From Boesenbergia rotunda (taxonomy: Eukaryota; Streptophyta; Magnoliopsida; Zingiberales; Zingiberaceae), in NCBI GenBank assembly GCA_024364735.1, contig JAGFNQ010000846.1, positions 212,322 to 276,321 of the forward strand: DNA of 64,000 nucleotides, given 5' to 3'. The notes beneath the pieces are model-generated. The model worked only from the letters and a program-made list of their open reading frames with translations. It was not told where the DNA came from and did no database searches. Positions 46,291 to 57,170 of this stretch are shown here, in pieces. Position numbers and translations under genes: made by a program. Position 1 is the stretch's first letter. Every line of letters starts with the position of its first letter.

Positions 46291-46995
46291 ATGTTGCATG
46301 AGGACTACACTGAGAGGTGCCGCGAGCTGCTGGAGCAGATAGAGGCAGTTAGGTATTGGCCGACTCGGGGAATTCAAGGCACCATAGGATGTTTGGATCG
46401 GCTCTTCTGGAAACTGGAGCGGGAAGGGTTTCCAGCCACGGAGGATCATAGGATTAGAGCTTTACTCCGTTCCCTGCCCAACCGGGCCAGAGTGGTGGCA
46501 CATCAGATCTGGGGACATCACAGATGTTGTATGCCCTATACGGAGTTGTGCAGGCAGCTCCTCCGCCATGAGTTCCCAGCAGATCTAGGAGACTCAGAGG
46601 AGGACCCCGAGTCGTCCGAGGAGGACTCTGAGTCGTCCGAGGAGGACTCCGAGCCGTCCGAGGAGGACCCTGAGCCGGTTGAGGAGGATCCTGAGCCCTT
46701 CGAGGAGGATCCTGAGCCATTCGAGGAGGATCCTGAGCCTGTTGAGGAGGATCCTGAGCCCTTCGATGAGGATCCTGAGCCCGTCGAGGAGGATCCTGAG
46801 GCCGCCGAGGAGGATCTCGAGCCGTTCGAGGAAGACCTTGAAGCGGACGAGGAGATTCTCGAGATTGAAGATGAGGACCCGATGGGGACAGTTGAGGATC
46901 CTGAGACGGGCCAGAGGGTGATGAGCGAGGAGATAGTAGGTGTCGCTGTGTTATTCTTTATGTTGGGCATCACGGCAGCCCATCTTGCTCACTGA
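46291..46995 (+). CDS. Acidic-repeat ORF in the gag position of the Tekay-like element
   Basis: 234 residues, intact. Residues 1-100 are helical and basic; the pattern TIGCLDRLFWKLEREG..LLRSLPNRAR..YTELCRQLLRHE loosely recalls UBN2/Retrotrans_gag capsid domains. Residues 102-185 are twelve 7-residue repeats of the type EEDPEPF. Residues 216-231 (VGVAVLFFMLGITAAH) form a hydrophobic helix at the very C-terminus, like a tail anchor. There is no zinc knuckle and no protease. It follows a probable 3' splice site and is followed by AATAAA-rich, 3'-UTR-like sequence. I do not recognise the protein as a whole. It could be a derived gag or a captured host exon. The ORF is open in both frame and length despite the recent element having a broken pol. 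Confidence 0.7.
   Translation: MLHEDYTERCRELLEQIEAVRYWPTRGIQGTIGCLDRLFWKLEREGFPATEDHRIRALLRSLPNRARVVAHQIWGHHRCCMPYTELCRQLLRHEFPADLGDSEEDPESSEEDSESSEEDSEPSEEDPEPVEEDPEPFEEDPEPFEEDPEPVEEDPEPFDEDPEPVEEDPEAAEEDLEPFEEDLEADEEILEIEDEDPMGTVEDPETGQRVMSEEIVGVAVLFFMLGITAAHLAH
46594..46845 (+). repeat. 21-bp codon-phased tandem repeat
   Basis: Twelve units of the type gaggaggatcctgagccc plus one codon. Unit length is a strict multiple of 3, and variation falls mainly in the last codon (Val, Phe, Ser, Ala). Confidence 0.95.
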
Positions 46996-47090
46996 GTAGA
47001 CTAGTTTGTATGTGGACTTATAAGAATGAATAAAATAAATTTCGGTTGGTATAATAAATAAAATCTCATTTATCCAATATTGATCATGCG
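46996..47090 (+). other. 3'-UTR-like spacer with AATAAA signals
   Basis: After the ORF stop, 95 bp contain aataaaataaa (about 47030) and aataaataaaat (about 47053), then the sequence switches abruptly to RT coding at about 47091. Consistent with a captured gene end or with a deletion scar. Confidence 0.5.
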
Positions 47091-47745
47091 ACAAAGAAGG
47101 ACGGGTCGATGCGTATGTGTATCGACTATCGGGCATTAAACAATGTGACCATAAAGAACAGGTACCCTCTACCCAGGATAGATGACCTGTTCGATCAGTT
47201 AAAGGGAGCTACGGTTTTCTCTAAGATCGATCTGAGGTCTGGTTATCACCAAGTCCGGGTGAAAAATGAGGATATACCCAAAACTGCTTTCCGGACGAGA
47301 TACGGACATTATGAGTTCGTAGTGATGCCGTTCGGAGTTACTAATGCTCCGGCAATATTCATGGACCTTATGAATCGGATTTTCTCGGCATTTCTCGACA
47401 GATTTGTGATCGTCTTCATCGACGACATCCTTATTTATTCGAGGACTTCCGAAGAGCATGCGGAGCACCTGAGTATAGTATTACAGATTCTTCAGAAGGA
47501 ACAACTGTATGCTAATTTTCGAAATGTGAGTTCTGGCTGAACCAAGTATCATTCTTGGGACATGTTATCTCCAAGGACGGAGTGATGGTCGACCCAATCA
47601 AAATTGAGGCCGTAAGTAACTGGTTCCAGACCCAAGAATGCCAGCGAGGTCAGAAGCTTTCTGGGGCTAGCCGGATACTACCGAAAATTCGTAGAGAACT
47701 TCTCTCGGATTGCAGCCCCTATGACAGCTCTTACAAAGAAGGATA
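47091..47745 (+). pseudogene. Reverse transcriptase of the Tekay-like element, N-truncated and frameshifted
   Basis: Begins abruptly at KKDGSMRMCIDYRALN, so the N-terminal RT region is missing. It contains the catalytic motif VFIDDILIYSR and MPFGVTNAPAIF. Frame breaks occur at about 47525 (stop at 47540), about 47625 and about 47650, after which the frame of the next ORF is entered. Frameshifts in an element this young suggest it was already defective when it moved. Confidence 0.92.
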
Positions 47746-49742
47746 AGAAATATACCTGGACCGACGAATATGAGAAGAGCTTCTCTGAACTGAAAAGGAG
47801 GCTGACTAGCGCCTCTATATTGACTCTTCCCGAAAGTGATACGGGTTTCGATATGTATAGCGACGCGTCCAAACTGGGACTCGGAGCTGTGCTTATGCAG
47901 AATGGGAAGGTGATTGCCTACGCCTCTAGACAATTAAAGGAACATGAAAAGAATTATCCTACTCATGATTTGGAATTAGTAGTGGTGGTCTTTGTGCTGA
48001 AAACATGGAGGCATTATTTGTATGACACTCAGTGCAAGGTCTTTACTGATCACCAGAGTCTGCGGTATTTCTTCACCCAGAAAGACCTGAATATGCGACA
48101 ACGCCGATGGCTCGAGTTGGTCAAGGACTACGATTGTGAGATCTTGTACCATCCGGGAAAAGCCAACAAGGTAGCCGATGCTCTCAGTAGAAAAGCATGT
48201 GCTGCTTTAATGTCCTTGTCGGCGTTGTCACAACCCTTAGGGGAAGAAATTATGGATTTCGGAATCGAGATTATATCGGGACAGCTTTCTACCCTACAGA
48301 TTGCACCGACATTATTTGATGGTATTCTGGAGAAGCAGAATCTTGACCCGAGTCTTCGGAGAATCAGGCAGGAGATTCTGGAAGGCAAGGACGAGGGGTT
48401 CCGGATTTCCGATAGCGGAGTCTTATATCTCCGGGATCGATTATGCGTTCCCGACGACTCCGATTTACGGACGAGGATACTCGAAGAAGCTCACGGAACG
48501 CCTTATGCGATGCATCCTGGGTCTACCAAGATGTATCAGGATCTGAAGAGCAAATTTTGGTGGTCCGGCATGAAAAGAGATGTAGCCCATTATATCAGCA
48601 TGTGTATGACCTGCCAGAGGGTCAAAGCAGAACACCAGAGACCTGGGGGAGTTCTGCAGCCTCTACCTATTCCCGAGTGGAAGTGGGAGGACATCTCTAT
48701 GGATTTCATATCAGGGCTGCCCCGGACTACGAATGGATATGATAGTATATGGGTTATTGTGGACCGGCTGACCAAGTCCGCGCATTTTCTGGCTATCAGG
48801 ATGACTTATTCAGTTGAGCAGCTGGCTCAACTGTACGTCAAGGAGATTGTCCGACTGCACGGGATTCCCAAGACCATCGTCTCTGACCGAGATGGTCGAT
48901 TTACTTCTGATTTTTGGGGACACGTGCAGAAGGCCCTTGGCACAAAGCTGAAGTTCAGTACAGCCTTTCACCCTCAGACTGACGGGCAGACTGAACGAGT
49001 AAACCAGATACTAGAAGATATGTTACGAGCTTGCGCCTTGGACTTCAAGGGAAGCTGGTGTCGATACCTGAGCCTGGCAGAGTTTGCTTATAATAACAGT
49101 CATCAGGCTACTATCGGAATGGCATCGTACGAGGCACTGTACGGCAGAAAATGCAGATCTCCTTTATGCTGGCATGAGAGTGGTGAAAAGAGGGAGATGG
49201 GACTCCAAACCGATATTATTGATGAGACCACTCAGGCTATAAAGAATATCCGCCAGAGGATAGAGACTGCTCAGAGTCGGCAAAAGAGCTACGCTGATAA
49301 ACGACGTCGACCACTTGAGTTCGAGGTTGGGGATTCGGTATTCTTGAAGATAGCCCCTATGAAAGGGGTGATGAGATTTGGAAAGAAGGGGAAACTGAGT
49401 CCGCGATACGTGGGACCCTACCAGATTTTGAGACGAGTAGGCAAGGTGGCCTACGAGCTGGAGCTACCGCCAGAAATGGCGGCTGTCCACAACGTCTTCC
49501 ATGTGTCGATGCTCAAGAAGTGTACCCCTGATGCGAGTCAAATTATAGACCCCCCACCAGTGCAAGAACAGGAGAGCCTCAGTTCCGAACGCCGCCCGAT
49601 CCAGATCCTCGATCGGGAAGTCAAAAGACTAAGGAACAAAGAGGTACCCTTAGTGAAGGTTCTGTGGCGGAACGAGCAGTTCGAAGAAGCCACCTGGGAA
49701 CAGGAAGATACAATGCGATCAAAGTACCCGGAACTGTTTTAA
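47721..49742 (+). CDS. RNase H-integrase-chromodomain polyprotein part, Tekay-like
   Basis: 673 residues, open to a natural stop. The first ~40 residues are the end of RT. RNase H follows with D48, E85 and D110 in the expected contexts. The integrase zinc domain has H258, H265, C295 and C298. The catalytic triad is D328, D389 and E425 with spacing D-x60-D-x35-E. A GPY motif lies at 565-567, and a chromodomain-like tail at about 628-673 (LRNKEVPLVKVLWRN, EEATWE), which in chromoviruses guides integration into chromatin. All visible catalytic residues are present, so the integrase could be functional, but its frame is separated from an RT start. The ATG is internal to the former polyprotein. 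Confidence 0.95.
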   Translation: MTALTKKDKKYTWTDEYEKSFSELKRRLTSASILTLPESDTGFDMYSDASKLGLGAVLMQNGKVIAYASRQLKEHEKNYPTHDLELVVVVFVLKTWRHYLYDTQCKVFTDHQSLRYFFTQKDLNMRQRRWLELVKDYDCEILYHPGKANKVADALSRKACAALMSLSALSQPLGEEIMDFGIEIISGQLSTLQIAPTLFDGILEKQNLDPSLRRIRQEILEGKDEGFRISDSGVLYLRDRLCVPDDSDLRTRILEEAHGTPYAMHPGSTKMYQDLKSKFWWSGMKRDVAHYISMCMTCQRVKAEHQRPGGVLQPLPIPEWKWEDISMDFISGLPRTTNGYDSIWVIVDRLTKSAHFLAIRMTYSVEQLAQLYVKEIVRLHGIPKTIVSDRDGRFTSDFWGHVQKALGTKLKFSTAFHPQTDGQTERVNQILEDMLRACALDFKGSWCRYLSLAEFAYNNSHQATIGMASYEALYGRKCRSPLCWHESGEKREMGLQTDIIDETTQAIKNIRQRIETAQSRQKSYADKRRRPLEFEVGDSVFLKIAPMKGVMRFGKKGKLSPRYVGPYQILRRVGKVAYELELPPEMAAVHNVFHVSMLKKCTPDASQIIDPPPVQEQESLSSERRPIQILDREVKRLRNKEVPLVKVLWRNEQFEEATWEQEDTMRSKYPELF

Positions 49743-49760
49743 GTTCGGGACGAACTTTCA

Positions 49761-49776
49761 ATAAGAGGTGGAGGAT
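49761..49776 (+). other. Polypurine tract of the Tekay-like element
   Basis: ataagaggtggaggat abuts the TGTAAC start of the 3' LTR. Confidence 0.88.
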
Positions 49777-52512
49777 TGTAACACCCCAAATTTTAATGTA
49801 ATATCATGACGACGTATGAAAAATGTTTATAATGAAATGATATAAATTTCATGCAATCACATGCTATGAAATGTCATGAATGCATGAAATATCATATTCA
49901 TAAAATATATATTGGGCTTGGCTTATTGGGCTTGGAAATGAATTAGTAAGAGGTGATAAAAAGAAAGTGCAAGGTGGAGGAAGCAAGGATCGAACCTTGA
50001 ACCTATCACTTGCACTAACTCCTTCCTAACCAAATGCTCTAATGGGTGTTTCATGTTAGGAGAAGGGGAGACATGCTTGTTAAGGCTTGGGCAATGAAGA
50101 GACATGTCTTTTCACAAGAGGTGTATAAATAGGAGTAAGAGATGGAAGTTAGAAAGAAGTTTTTTTTCTCATTCTTCTTCCTCCCTTCTTCTTCCTTGCC
50201 GAGCCTAGCATCCCCTCTTCCATTTTCGAAATTCCAACCCTAGGGTTCTAACCCTAGGGCAATTGCAAGAAGGAAAGTCCAAGTGCCATTGTCCTCTACC
50301 AAGTCCAAGGAGTCCTAGAGAAAATTTGGAAGAAAAGGATTTTCACATACCCTCCAAGTGTAGGGTACCCTACGGTTTAAGAGAAGGTGAAATTCCAGCG
50401 CTAGGATGTAAGTGTCCTCTCGCCTGTGGCATAATTGCTATTGAATGTATGCTTGTTTGATTCTTTGAAAAAAAAATCACAAGAACTTCCTTAAGGAAGT
50501 TTCGGCCACCACCAAGACAAAGGGCTTGGTTGCTTCTTGATGCATGAGGATACCCCTAGGAACTTAGGGTATGGATGTGTATTGTTTTCCAAATTTTTGA
50601 GAAGATAAAAATTAGGGTTTGGTGCCCTATAAGTTTCGGCCAAAGAAGAGGAGTTAAGGCTTTTGTGTGGCTTGCTATCCTATTATATTCCCATGATTAG
50701 TATTGTAGATAAAATATTTGTGTAAATGTTTGTGTGAAGATTGGATGTCAAAAACCTAGCCTACCCTACCCTACAATGTTTCGGCCACCCCTTGTAATTT
50801 AGGGTTAGTGGATGCTAACCCCACTTTGAGGCTTAAACCATGTTTCAATTGTTAGCATGTAGTGTACTTGAGGTGTTTGTAGAAATGCTTGAATGAATGC
50901 TTGATTGGAAAACCAAACCCCTCACTTGCAATTTTCGGCCCCAACATGGAACCCTAGCTTAGGGAAGGTCATTTACCTCTAATGTATGCCATGTTAATAG
51001 AATGCATGATAGGGATATATATGTGATGAATGTATGCTTTAATTGGATGAAAAAAAAGGAAATTCCCTTACTTGTAACTTTCGGCCAACCCTAGTCCTAG
51101 GGTTGGGAAGCACTTAGTGAAATCATGAAGCATGCTACCACTTATATGATGTGTGTATAAATTATGTGACCTATCTTGTTAGGTATAAAAGCATGCCTTA
51201 TAGCCCATGGGGCACTCTTATGACATGAACATGATGTGTTTGATAATATGCTTAAAAAGGGATACTCTATTGAAACTAGGATCAAGAGCACCCAAATGTG
51301 TGGTGTGTCCCTAGGGGATCAAGAGCACCCTTGATGAGTGGTGTGTCCCTTTAAGATGTGATTAGGAGTACCTTTAGGCATATACATATATGAGTAATTG
51401 CATGATAAATTACTTTACTTTGAAAGTTGTGTACCCGACTCGGAAGGGGGTCGTTAAACAAATCCAATGTGCATGTTAACTGAAGGTCATGGCATTGGTA
51501 GGACGGAAGGGTCCTGCCCTAATTAGATTGGTGGCTCGCTACCCCAATTTATTAGGGAACGCGCTTGATGTGGTACTACAACTGGGCCCTGGATAATATT
51601 GTATTTTTAAGTACTTACCTTTATGGAACCTTTTGAAAAACATTTTCTCATTATGTGATAATCTTGTTCTGTAAAGTACTTAGAGATATTTGATGTGATG
51701 TTTATGATGCTTTGATGAGATGCTTATGATGCTTATAATCTTGTTCTACCTTGATTACTGAGTAGCATGATATGATGTATCGATATGGTTTTGCGAGTAG
51801 CATGATATGATGTATCGATATGGTTTTGCGAGTAGGCCCGGATTCTTACTAAGCATGTTTTGCTTACTAGTTCATGTTGTTTTTCTTATGCTGCAGATAG
51901 CGGTAAGAAATACTTGAACTAAAGGAAGAGACAGAGGGAAAGCTAGAGGATGTGTGTGGTGATGGCTCGGGAAAGGACGAAAGATTCTTGTCTACCTTAT
52001 TTTTGTCTAGAATCTAAACTGCTTCCAATAAAAGATTGAAATTATATTACTATACTTTGAATGTGTGATGATTATGACTACTCTACTGTTGATTAAGTTA
52101 GAGATATGGAGCCTATGACATGTTAGATAACACTATCATTAATGTCTAATTCTTGTAGTATGCATGCTAAGTAAAATGCTAGATATTTACTATTTCCTGT
52201 TGCTTATGAATGCTTCTCTTGCATGTGTCTAAGACTAGATAACTCTTGCTATATTCCTATGTTCTATCTTGTTCAAACCATGTTTAGATCAGTAAATTAT
52301 GAAGTTAAATGATCTCTCTCTATTATGTTGTAATTGTATGGATGATATGAAAAAAAACCTTGCTTGGTAAATTAGTCTTTAATAAGCCTGCTTACTACAC
52401 TTCTTGTATTATAATTGTTTTCTACTGGTTATACATGCTTAACATGATAAATGATGTGAATGTATGGACCCGTAACCCCGCCTTAAGGGTAGATATAAGG
52501 TCGGGCGTTACA
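49777..52512 (+). repeat. 3' LTR of the Tekay-like element
   Basis: 2,736 bp, co-linear with the 5' LTR at +6629 bp offset throughout. It ends GGGCGTTACA and is followed by the TSD cctat. All small ORFs in it duplicate those of the 5' LTR and are non-coding. Confidence 0.97.
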
Positions 52513-52517
52513 CCTAT

Positions 52518-54885
52518 ATTGTCGTCTTGGCCATGTAAGTAAGATACACATGACCAAATTACACCGATGTGAAATTCTGGAATCATTTGAACCCGTTTTA
52601 TTTGATACATGCGAATCATGCTTAAAAGGCAAGATGACCAAATTACCCTTTTCCGAAAAAGGTAAACCAGTGGGAGAATTGCTTGGTCTAATACATACTG
52701 ATGTATGTGGACCAATGTCAACTCTTGCACAAGGAGGCTATAGCTACTTCATTACCTTTTTCGATGATCACTCACGATTCAGGTATGTGTTCTTAATGAA
52801 ACACAAATCTGAAGCTTTTGAGAAATTCAAAGAGTTCAGAAGTGAAGTAGAGAAACAGCTTGGCAAAAGTATTAAGATACTTCGATCCGATCGGGGTGGT
52901 GAATACTTAAGTCAAGAGTTTCAAGATTATCTTAGGGACAATGGGATATTGTCTCAATGGACTTCGTCATATACACCACAGCATAATGGTGTATCTGAGA
53001 GGCATAACCGAACCTTGATGGACATGGTTAGATCTATGATGAATCATGCAACTCTTCCAAAATCCTTTTGGGGCTATACGCTTAAGACAACTATTTACTT
53101 ACTAAACTGAGTCCCGACTAAGGTAGTCTCTACTACTCCATATCAGACGTGGAATAGTAAGAAACCTCATTTATCTCACCTAAAGATATGGGGTTGTCCT
53201 GCTTATGTAAAGCGGACTGTATCAGACAAATTGGATGCTAAGTTTGATAAATATCTATTTATTGGATAGCCTAAGGAAACGAAAGGTTACCAATTCTATC
53301 ATCCCTGGAACAAAAGGTGTTTGTTTCAAGGCATGCTGTATTTCTAGAAAAAGATTTTCTTTTACAAGAAAACAGTGGGAGTAGCATTGAACTTGAAGAA
53401 GTTCAAGAAACTCCAATAGACATTACAGAGACACCTAGTCTAGACCCACAACCAATAACTCATAATGATGAGCTATCAGTTGAACCTAAAACAACACCAC
53501 TTCTTCGTAGGTCTGATAGGACACGCAATATTCCAGAGAGATACGGATTTCTCATAAGTGAATCGAACGACGTGTTACTCATTAACGATGATGAACCTAT
53601 CAGTTATGAAGATGTTCTGAAAAATTCAGAAAGGGATAAATGGCTTGAAGCCATGAAGTCGAAAATGGATTCCATGTACAAAAATCAAGTATGGGACTTG
53701 GTTAACCCACCTGAAGGGATTAAGCCATAGGGTGCAAGTGGGTTTTCAAGAAGAAAACCGACATGGAAGGTAATGTTGTTACCTTTAAGGCTAGATTAGT
53801 GGCAAAAGGATATCGTCAGAAATAAAGAATTGATTATGACGAAACCTATTCGCCAGTAGCTATGCTTAAATCCATTTGGATGCTCCTGGCCATAGCAGCT
53901 CATTATGATTATGAGATATGGCAAATGGATGTGAAAACAGCTTTCCTTAATGGAAACCTACTTGAGGATGTATACATGATACAACCTGAAGGTTTCACAT
54001 CGGTTAATAAAAACAAAGTATGCAAGCTTCGACGATCCATAAATGGACTAAAGCAAGCATCCAGGAGCTGGAACACCGTTTTGATGAGACAATCAAAGAG
54101 TTTGATTTCTCACAAAATCCTGACGAACCTTGTGTGTACAAGAAGGTTAGTGGGAGTGCAGTCGTATTCCTAGTGTCTTATGTCGATGACATATTACTTA
54201 TAGGAAATGATATATCAGTCTTACAGTCAGTTAAAATTTGGTTGTCCAAAACTTTCTCCATGAAAGACCTAGGAGAAGCAACCTATATCCTTGGGATTAG
54301 AATCCATAGAGATAGATCAAAATGGTTGCTTGGTCTTTCGCATTCTACATATATAGACCGAGTGCTAGAAAGGTTTAGCATGTCGGAATCCAAGAAAGGT
54401 TACCTTCCCATCAGGCATGGGATCAACCTTTCGAAGTCTATGTGTCCGCGCACAGAAGACGAGAGGATTTGCATGAATAAGATTCCTTATGCATCCGCGA
54501 TAGGATCTATCATGTATGCAATGTTATGTACTAGGCCCGATGTATCGTATGCTCTGAGCGTCACAAGCAGATACCAGTCTGATCCAGGAATGGATCATTG
54601 GGCGACTGTCAAGACAATCCTCAAGTACTTAAGAAGCACTAAGGATGTGTTCCTAATATATGGAGAAGGTGATATGATAATACGTGGGTATACAGATGCT
54701 AGTTTCCAGACAGATAAGGATGACTCCAAATCTCAGTCCGGATACGTATTTATTTTGAATGGAGGCGCAATAAGTTGGAAGAGTTCCAAGCATGACACCG
54801 TAGCGGAATATATTGCAGCTTCGGAAGCAGCAAAGGAAGCAGTCTGGATCAAAAAGTTTGTCTCAGAACTTGGTGTGGTTCCTGA
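52518..54885 (+). pseudogene. Copia-2 pol: integrase, RT, RNase H
   Basis: After the TSD the pre-integrase frame resumes (CRLGHVSKIHM). 52550-53110 has the zinc-type CESC, HTDVCGPMS, LRSDRGGEY and NGVSERHNRTL, that is all three integrase catalytic positions. Stops follow at 53108, 53267 and 53728. 53317-53730 is the linker to RT, and 53862-54173 is RT with WQMDVKTAFLNG. After a -1/+1 break, 54020-54885 gives YVDDILLIGND, the connection CTRPDVSYALS and RNase H to SELGVVP, where homology ends at the Sirevirus LTR. The codons around the RT are otherwise well kept. Confidence 0.93.
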
Positions 54886-55261
54886 TGGATCGTCTAAGGC
54901 GTACTAGAGGGGGGGGGTGAATAGCACTTTTTCGAATCTTGGATCTCTACAATGTCGTTAGTGCAGCGGAAACAATAATATGCAAAGTAAATAAGAAATA
55001 AAACACTGCTAACACCTTGATTTTAGTTGGTATCCACCCGGTCGGGTGACTAATCCAACAATCCATCGGTGGATCAATCCCCGAATTACCTCCGGCTAGA
55101 ACTCGTCGCTCCTTGTCGGTGGAGAAACCTCGCCACAACACCAAGGACACTTCCTGAGTATACAAGACTACTAACTTGCCCTATCCAAGCAAGTTTCGTC
55201 AAGAAAGATAGTAGGAAACAAGCCCCTTCAAATAGGGCTCGAATCTGGGAACAACCGCTAC

Positions 55262-55290
55262 CAGTCGACTGCCCCTTGGGCAGTCGACTG
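55262..55290. repeat. Paired CAGTCGACTG palindromes in Sirevirus LTR
   Basis: Two copies of the perfect 10-bp palindrome flank ccccttggg, making a larger dyad. A third copy is at 55354-55363. The same dyad design recurs in the Sirevirus internal region at 59972-60000. Confidence 0.95.
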
Positions 55291-56070
55291 GTCCCACTCA
55301 AATCCGATCGTTACAGCACAACGTTCGAATCTGCCAGCTGTTCCAGTCAACACCAGTCGACTGGGACACACCTAAACCTAGGGTTTTACTCCTGAGTACA
55401 AGTCTCTCTTGCACTCAAACCCTCCTGGCTTAGCCCTTGAGTACAAGCACTCATACTCAGCCTCTTCAACCTAGTTGACTCTTCATCAGCAGTCTTGATT
55501 GTTGTCTTTTCGCCCTCTTCATCTTTGGCCCTCGTCCCTCGGATGCGCACGCAAGCCTCCAATGTAACGACCCAGAAAATTCTCTTAATATTTTCTGAAA
55601 ATACTGAGCATGTTTAGATAATTTTTTGAAGGACCTAGAGGTATTAATACGAACTTTGGCCTAGAAAATCCGTGTTTTCTCAGTTAAATTGAGAAAAACT
55701 AAGTACTAATGGGCCTTATGTGGGCTTTTTAGTACCATAATTATAGGTGGATTGTAGGTAATAATTAGTATAAATAGGTAATAATTAGTATAAATATAGA
55801 TAGGATTTAATTAGGCATATTAGCATGATTATGGGTAAGTCTTAGCCTAATTTTTCCTATTTTAATGAAGAAATTAGGTACTAATGAGCTTTAAATGGGT
55901 TCCAAAAAAGGGTATTAATTAGGTAAAATTAATATAAATATAAAAGAATTTTATTTAGAAATATTAGCATAATTATGGGTGATTTTAGGGGGATTTTCAG
56001 AATTTAGGAAAAATAAAAATAATAAAATAAATGAAATAAAAATAAAATAAAAATAAAGGTGTATGAGTCA

Positions 56071-56125
56071 AGGATTGAACCTTGGACCTCTTGTACAACC
56101 ATGTATGCACTAACCAACTCACCTA
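56071..56125 (-). promoter_or_regulatory. tRNA-like A-box/B-box in LTR
   Basis: Minus strand: A-box TAGGTGAGTTGG (56125-56114) and B-box GGTTCAATCCT (56081-56071), both close to consensus. About 100 bp upstream of the TATA box. Confidence 0.7.
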
Positions 56126-56630
56126 GCAAGGTATTGTTAGGAGGGAATGAAGTGGATATTGGTTAAGGCATAGAAGAAGATGAAGGGTCATGGAGAGACT
56201 CTTCATTTACCTCCTTAATGGGCTATAAAAGGGAGGATTTGGGAGTTACCTCTTCTTCCCATTACTTGCATTTTCAAAACTCCTCCTCCCCTCATCCTAG
56301 CCGAACACCCAAGGAAGGGTTTCCCCTTGGAAAAAGCTCCACAAGAGGTCTTATCCCCAAGATCTAAGGGTTTTCCAAGGATACAAGGACAAGGAGGCAA
56401 GGATCCAAAGATTTTGCAATCTTCTTCTTCTCTCAAGGTTCAAAAAATCAAGAAACCCAAGGTAAGACTCCCTCACCTGTGGTATAATAGTTCCTTATGA
56501 TCTCCATGATTTTTAGCATGATATATTGGTTGGTTTTTAGATTTGATGTTGAAAGGAAAGAAAATCAGGAATCCTAGGTTTATGGGTTTCGTCCACAAGG
56601 ATTTTAAGGTCTATAATTATGCCAAAAATC

Positions 56631-57170
56631 TGTATAATGTTATTTAATGTTCCCTTATGATGTTTAGAGGTTAAGTATAATTTTTGGAAATTTTTGGAGT
56701 ACCCTAGGACACCCTAGGGTTTCGGCCAACATGAAAGAAACAAAATCAATACCCTAGAAACTCTATGGGTTTCGGCCACCATGTTTTAGGGTCCATAATG
56801 ATGCTAAAAATTTGTATAATGTTATTTAATGTTCCCTTATGATGTTTAGAGGTTAAGTATAATTTTTGGGAATTTTTGGAGTACCCTAGGATACCCTAGG
56901 GTTTCGGCCAACATGAAAGAACCAAACCAAGCACCCTAGAGACCCTATGGTTTCGGCCACTATGTATTAGGGTCCATGTGGATGTTAAAAATCTTGATAA
57001 TATTGTTTAATGTATTCTTATGAAGTTTAGAGGTTAAATATAATTTTTGAGAATTTTTGGGGTACTCTAGGATACCCTAGGGTTTCGGCCAACCACAAGA
57101 CCCCATGGGTAGGGTTGGGTCTAAAACCCCAAGTGTATGTCTTATGTATTATCATGATATAAGAGAGATG
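56631..57170. repeat. Three tandem units of ~182 bp in an LTR
   Basis: The sequence starting tgtataatgttatttaatg repeats at 56631, 56813 and (diverged) 56994. Each unit ends in two TTTCGGCCA motifs about 47 bp apart, except the last. The unit is absent from the sister LTR at 26021, explaining part of the length difference. Confidence 0.9.

Larger units (their letters stand above)
43148..52512 (+). mobile_element. Young Tekay-like chromovirus (Ty3/Gypsy), gag replaced
   Basis: 9,365 bp with both LTRs (43148-45880 and 49777-52512), TSD cctat (43143-43147 and 52513-52517), primer-binding site and polypurine tract. By eye the LTRs differ by about 23 substitutions and 3 single-base indels in ~2.73 kb (under 1%), so insertion is recent. 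RT precedes RNase H and integrase (Gypsy order), and the C-terminus has a GPY motif and a chromodomain-like tail, as in the Tekay/Del clade. Gag, protease and the RT N-terminus are missing. In their place is the ORF at 46291-46995. It must depend on helper proteins. Confidence 0.95.
38057..54885 (+). mobile_element. Copia-2 element, 5' LTR to RNase H, split by a Gypsy element
   Basis: 5' LTR (38057-40198), primer-binding site (40200-40211), 1.7-kb leader, gag (41921-42664 and beyond), protease/pre-integrase region, then a Tekay-like insertion (43148-52512, TSD cctat), then integrase, RT and RNase H to about 54885, where the frame stops at a Sirevirus LTR. Bases tgaac (38052-38056) would be its left TSD. 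A solo LTR of the same family sits at 2227-4467. Coding capacity is destroyed by stops as well as by the insertions. Confidence 0.94.

Noticed and set aside
46536..46973. Antisense 145-codon Ser/Gly-rich ORF
   Set aside because: Mirror image of the acidic repeats (GAG-GAT-CCT read backwards); repeat composition explains it.
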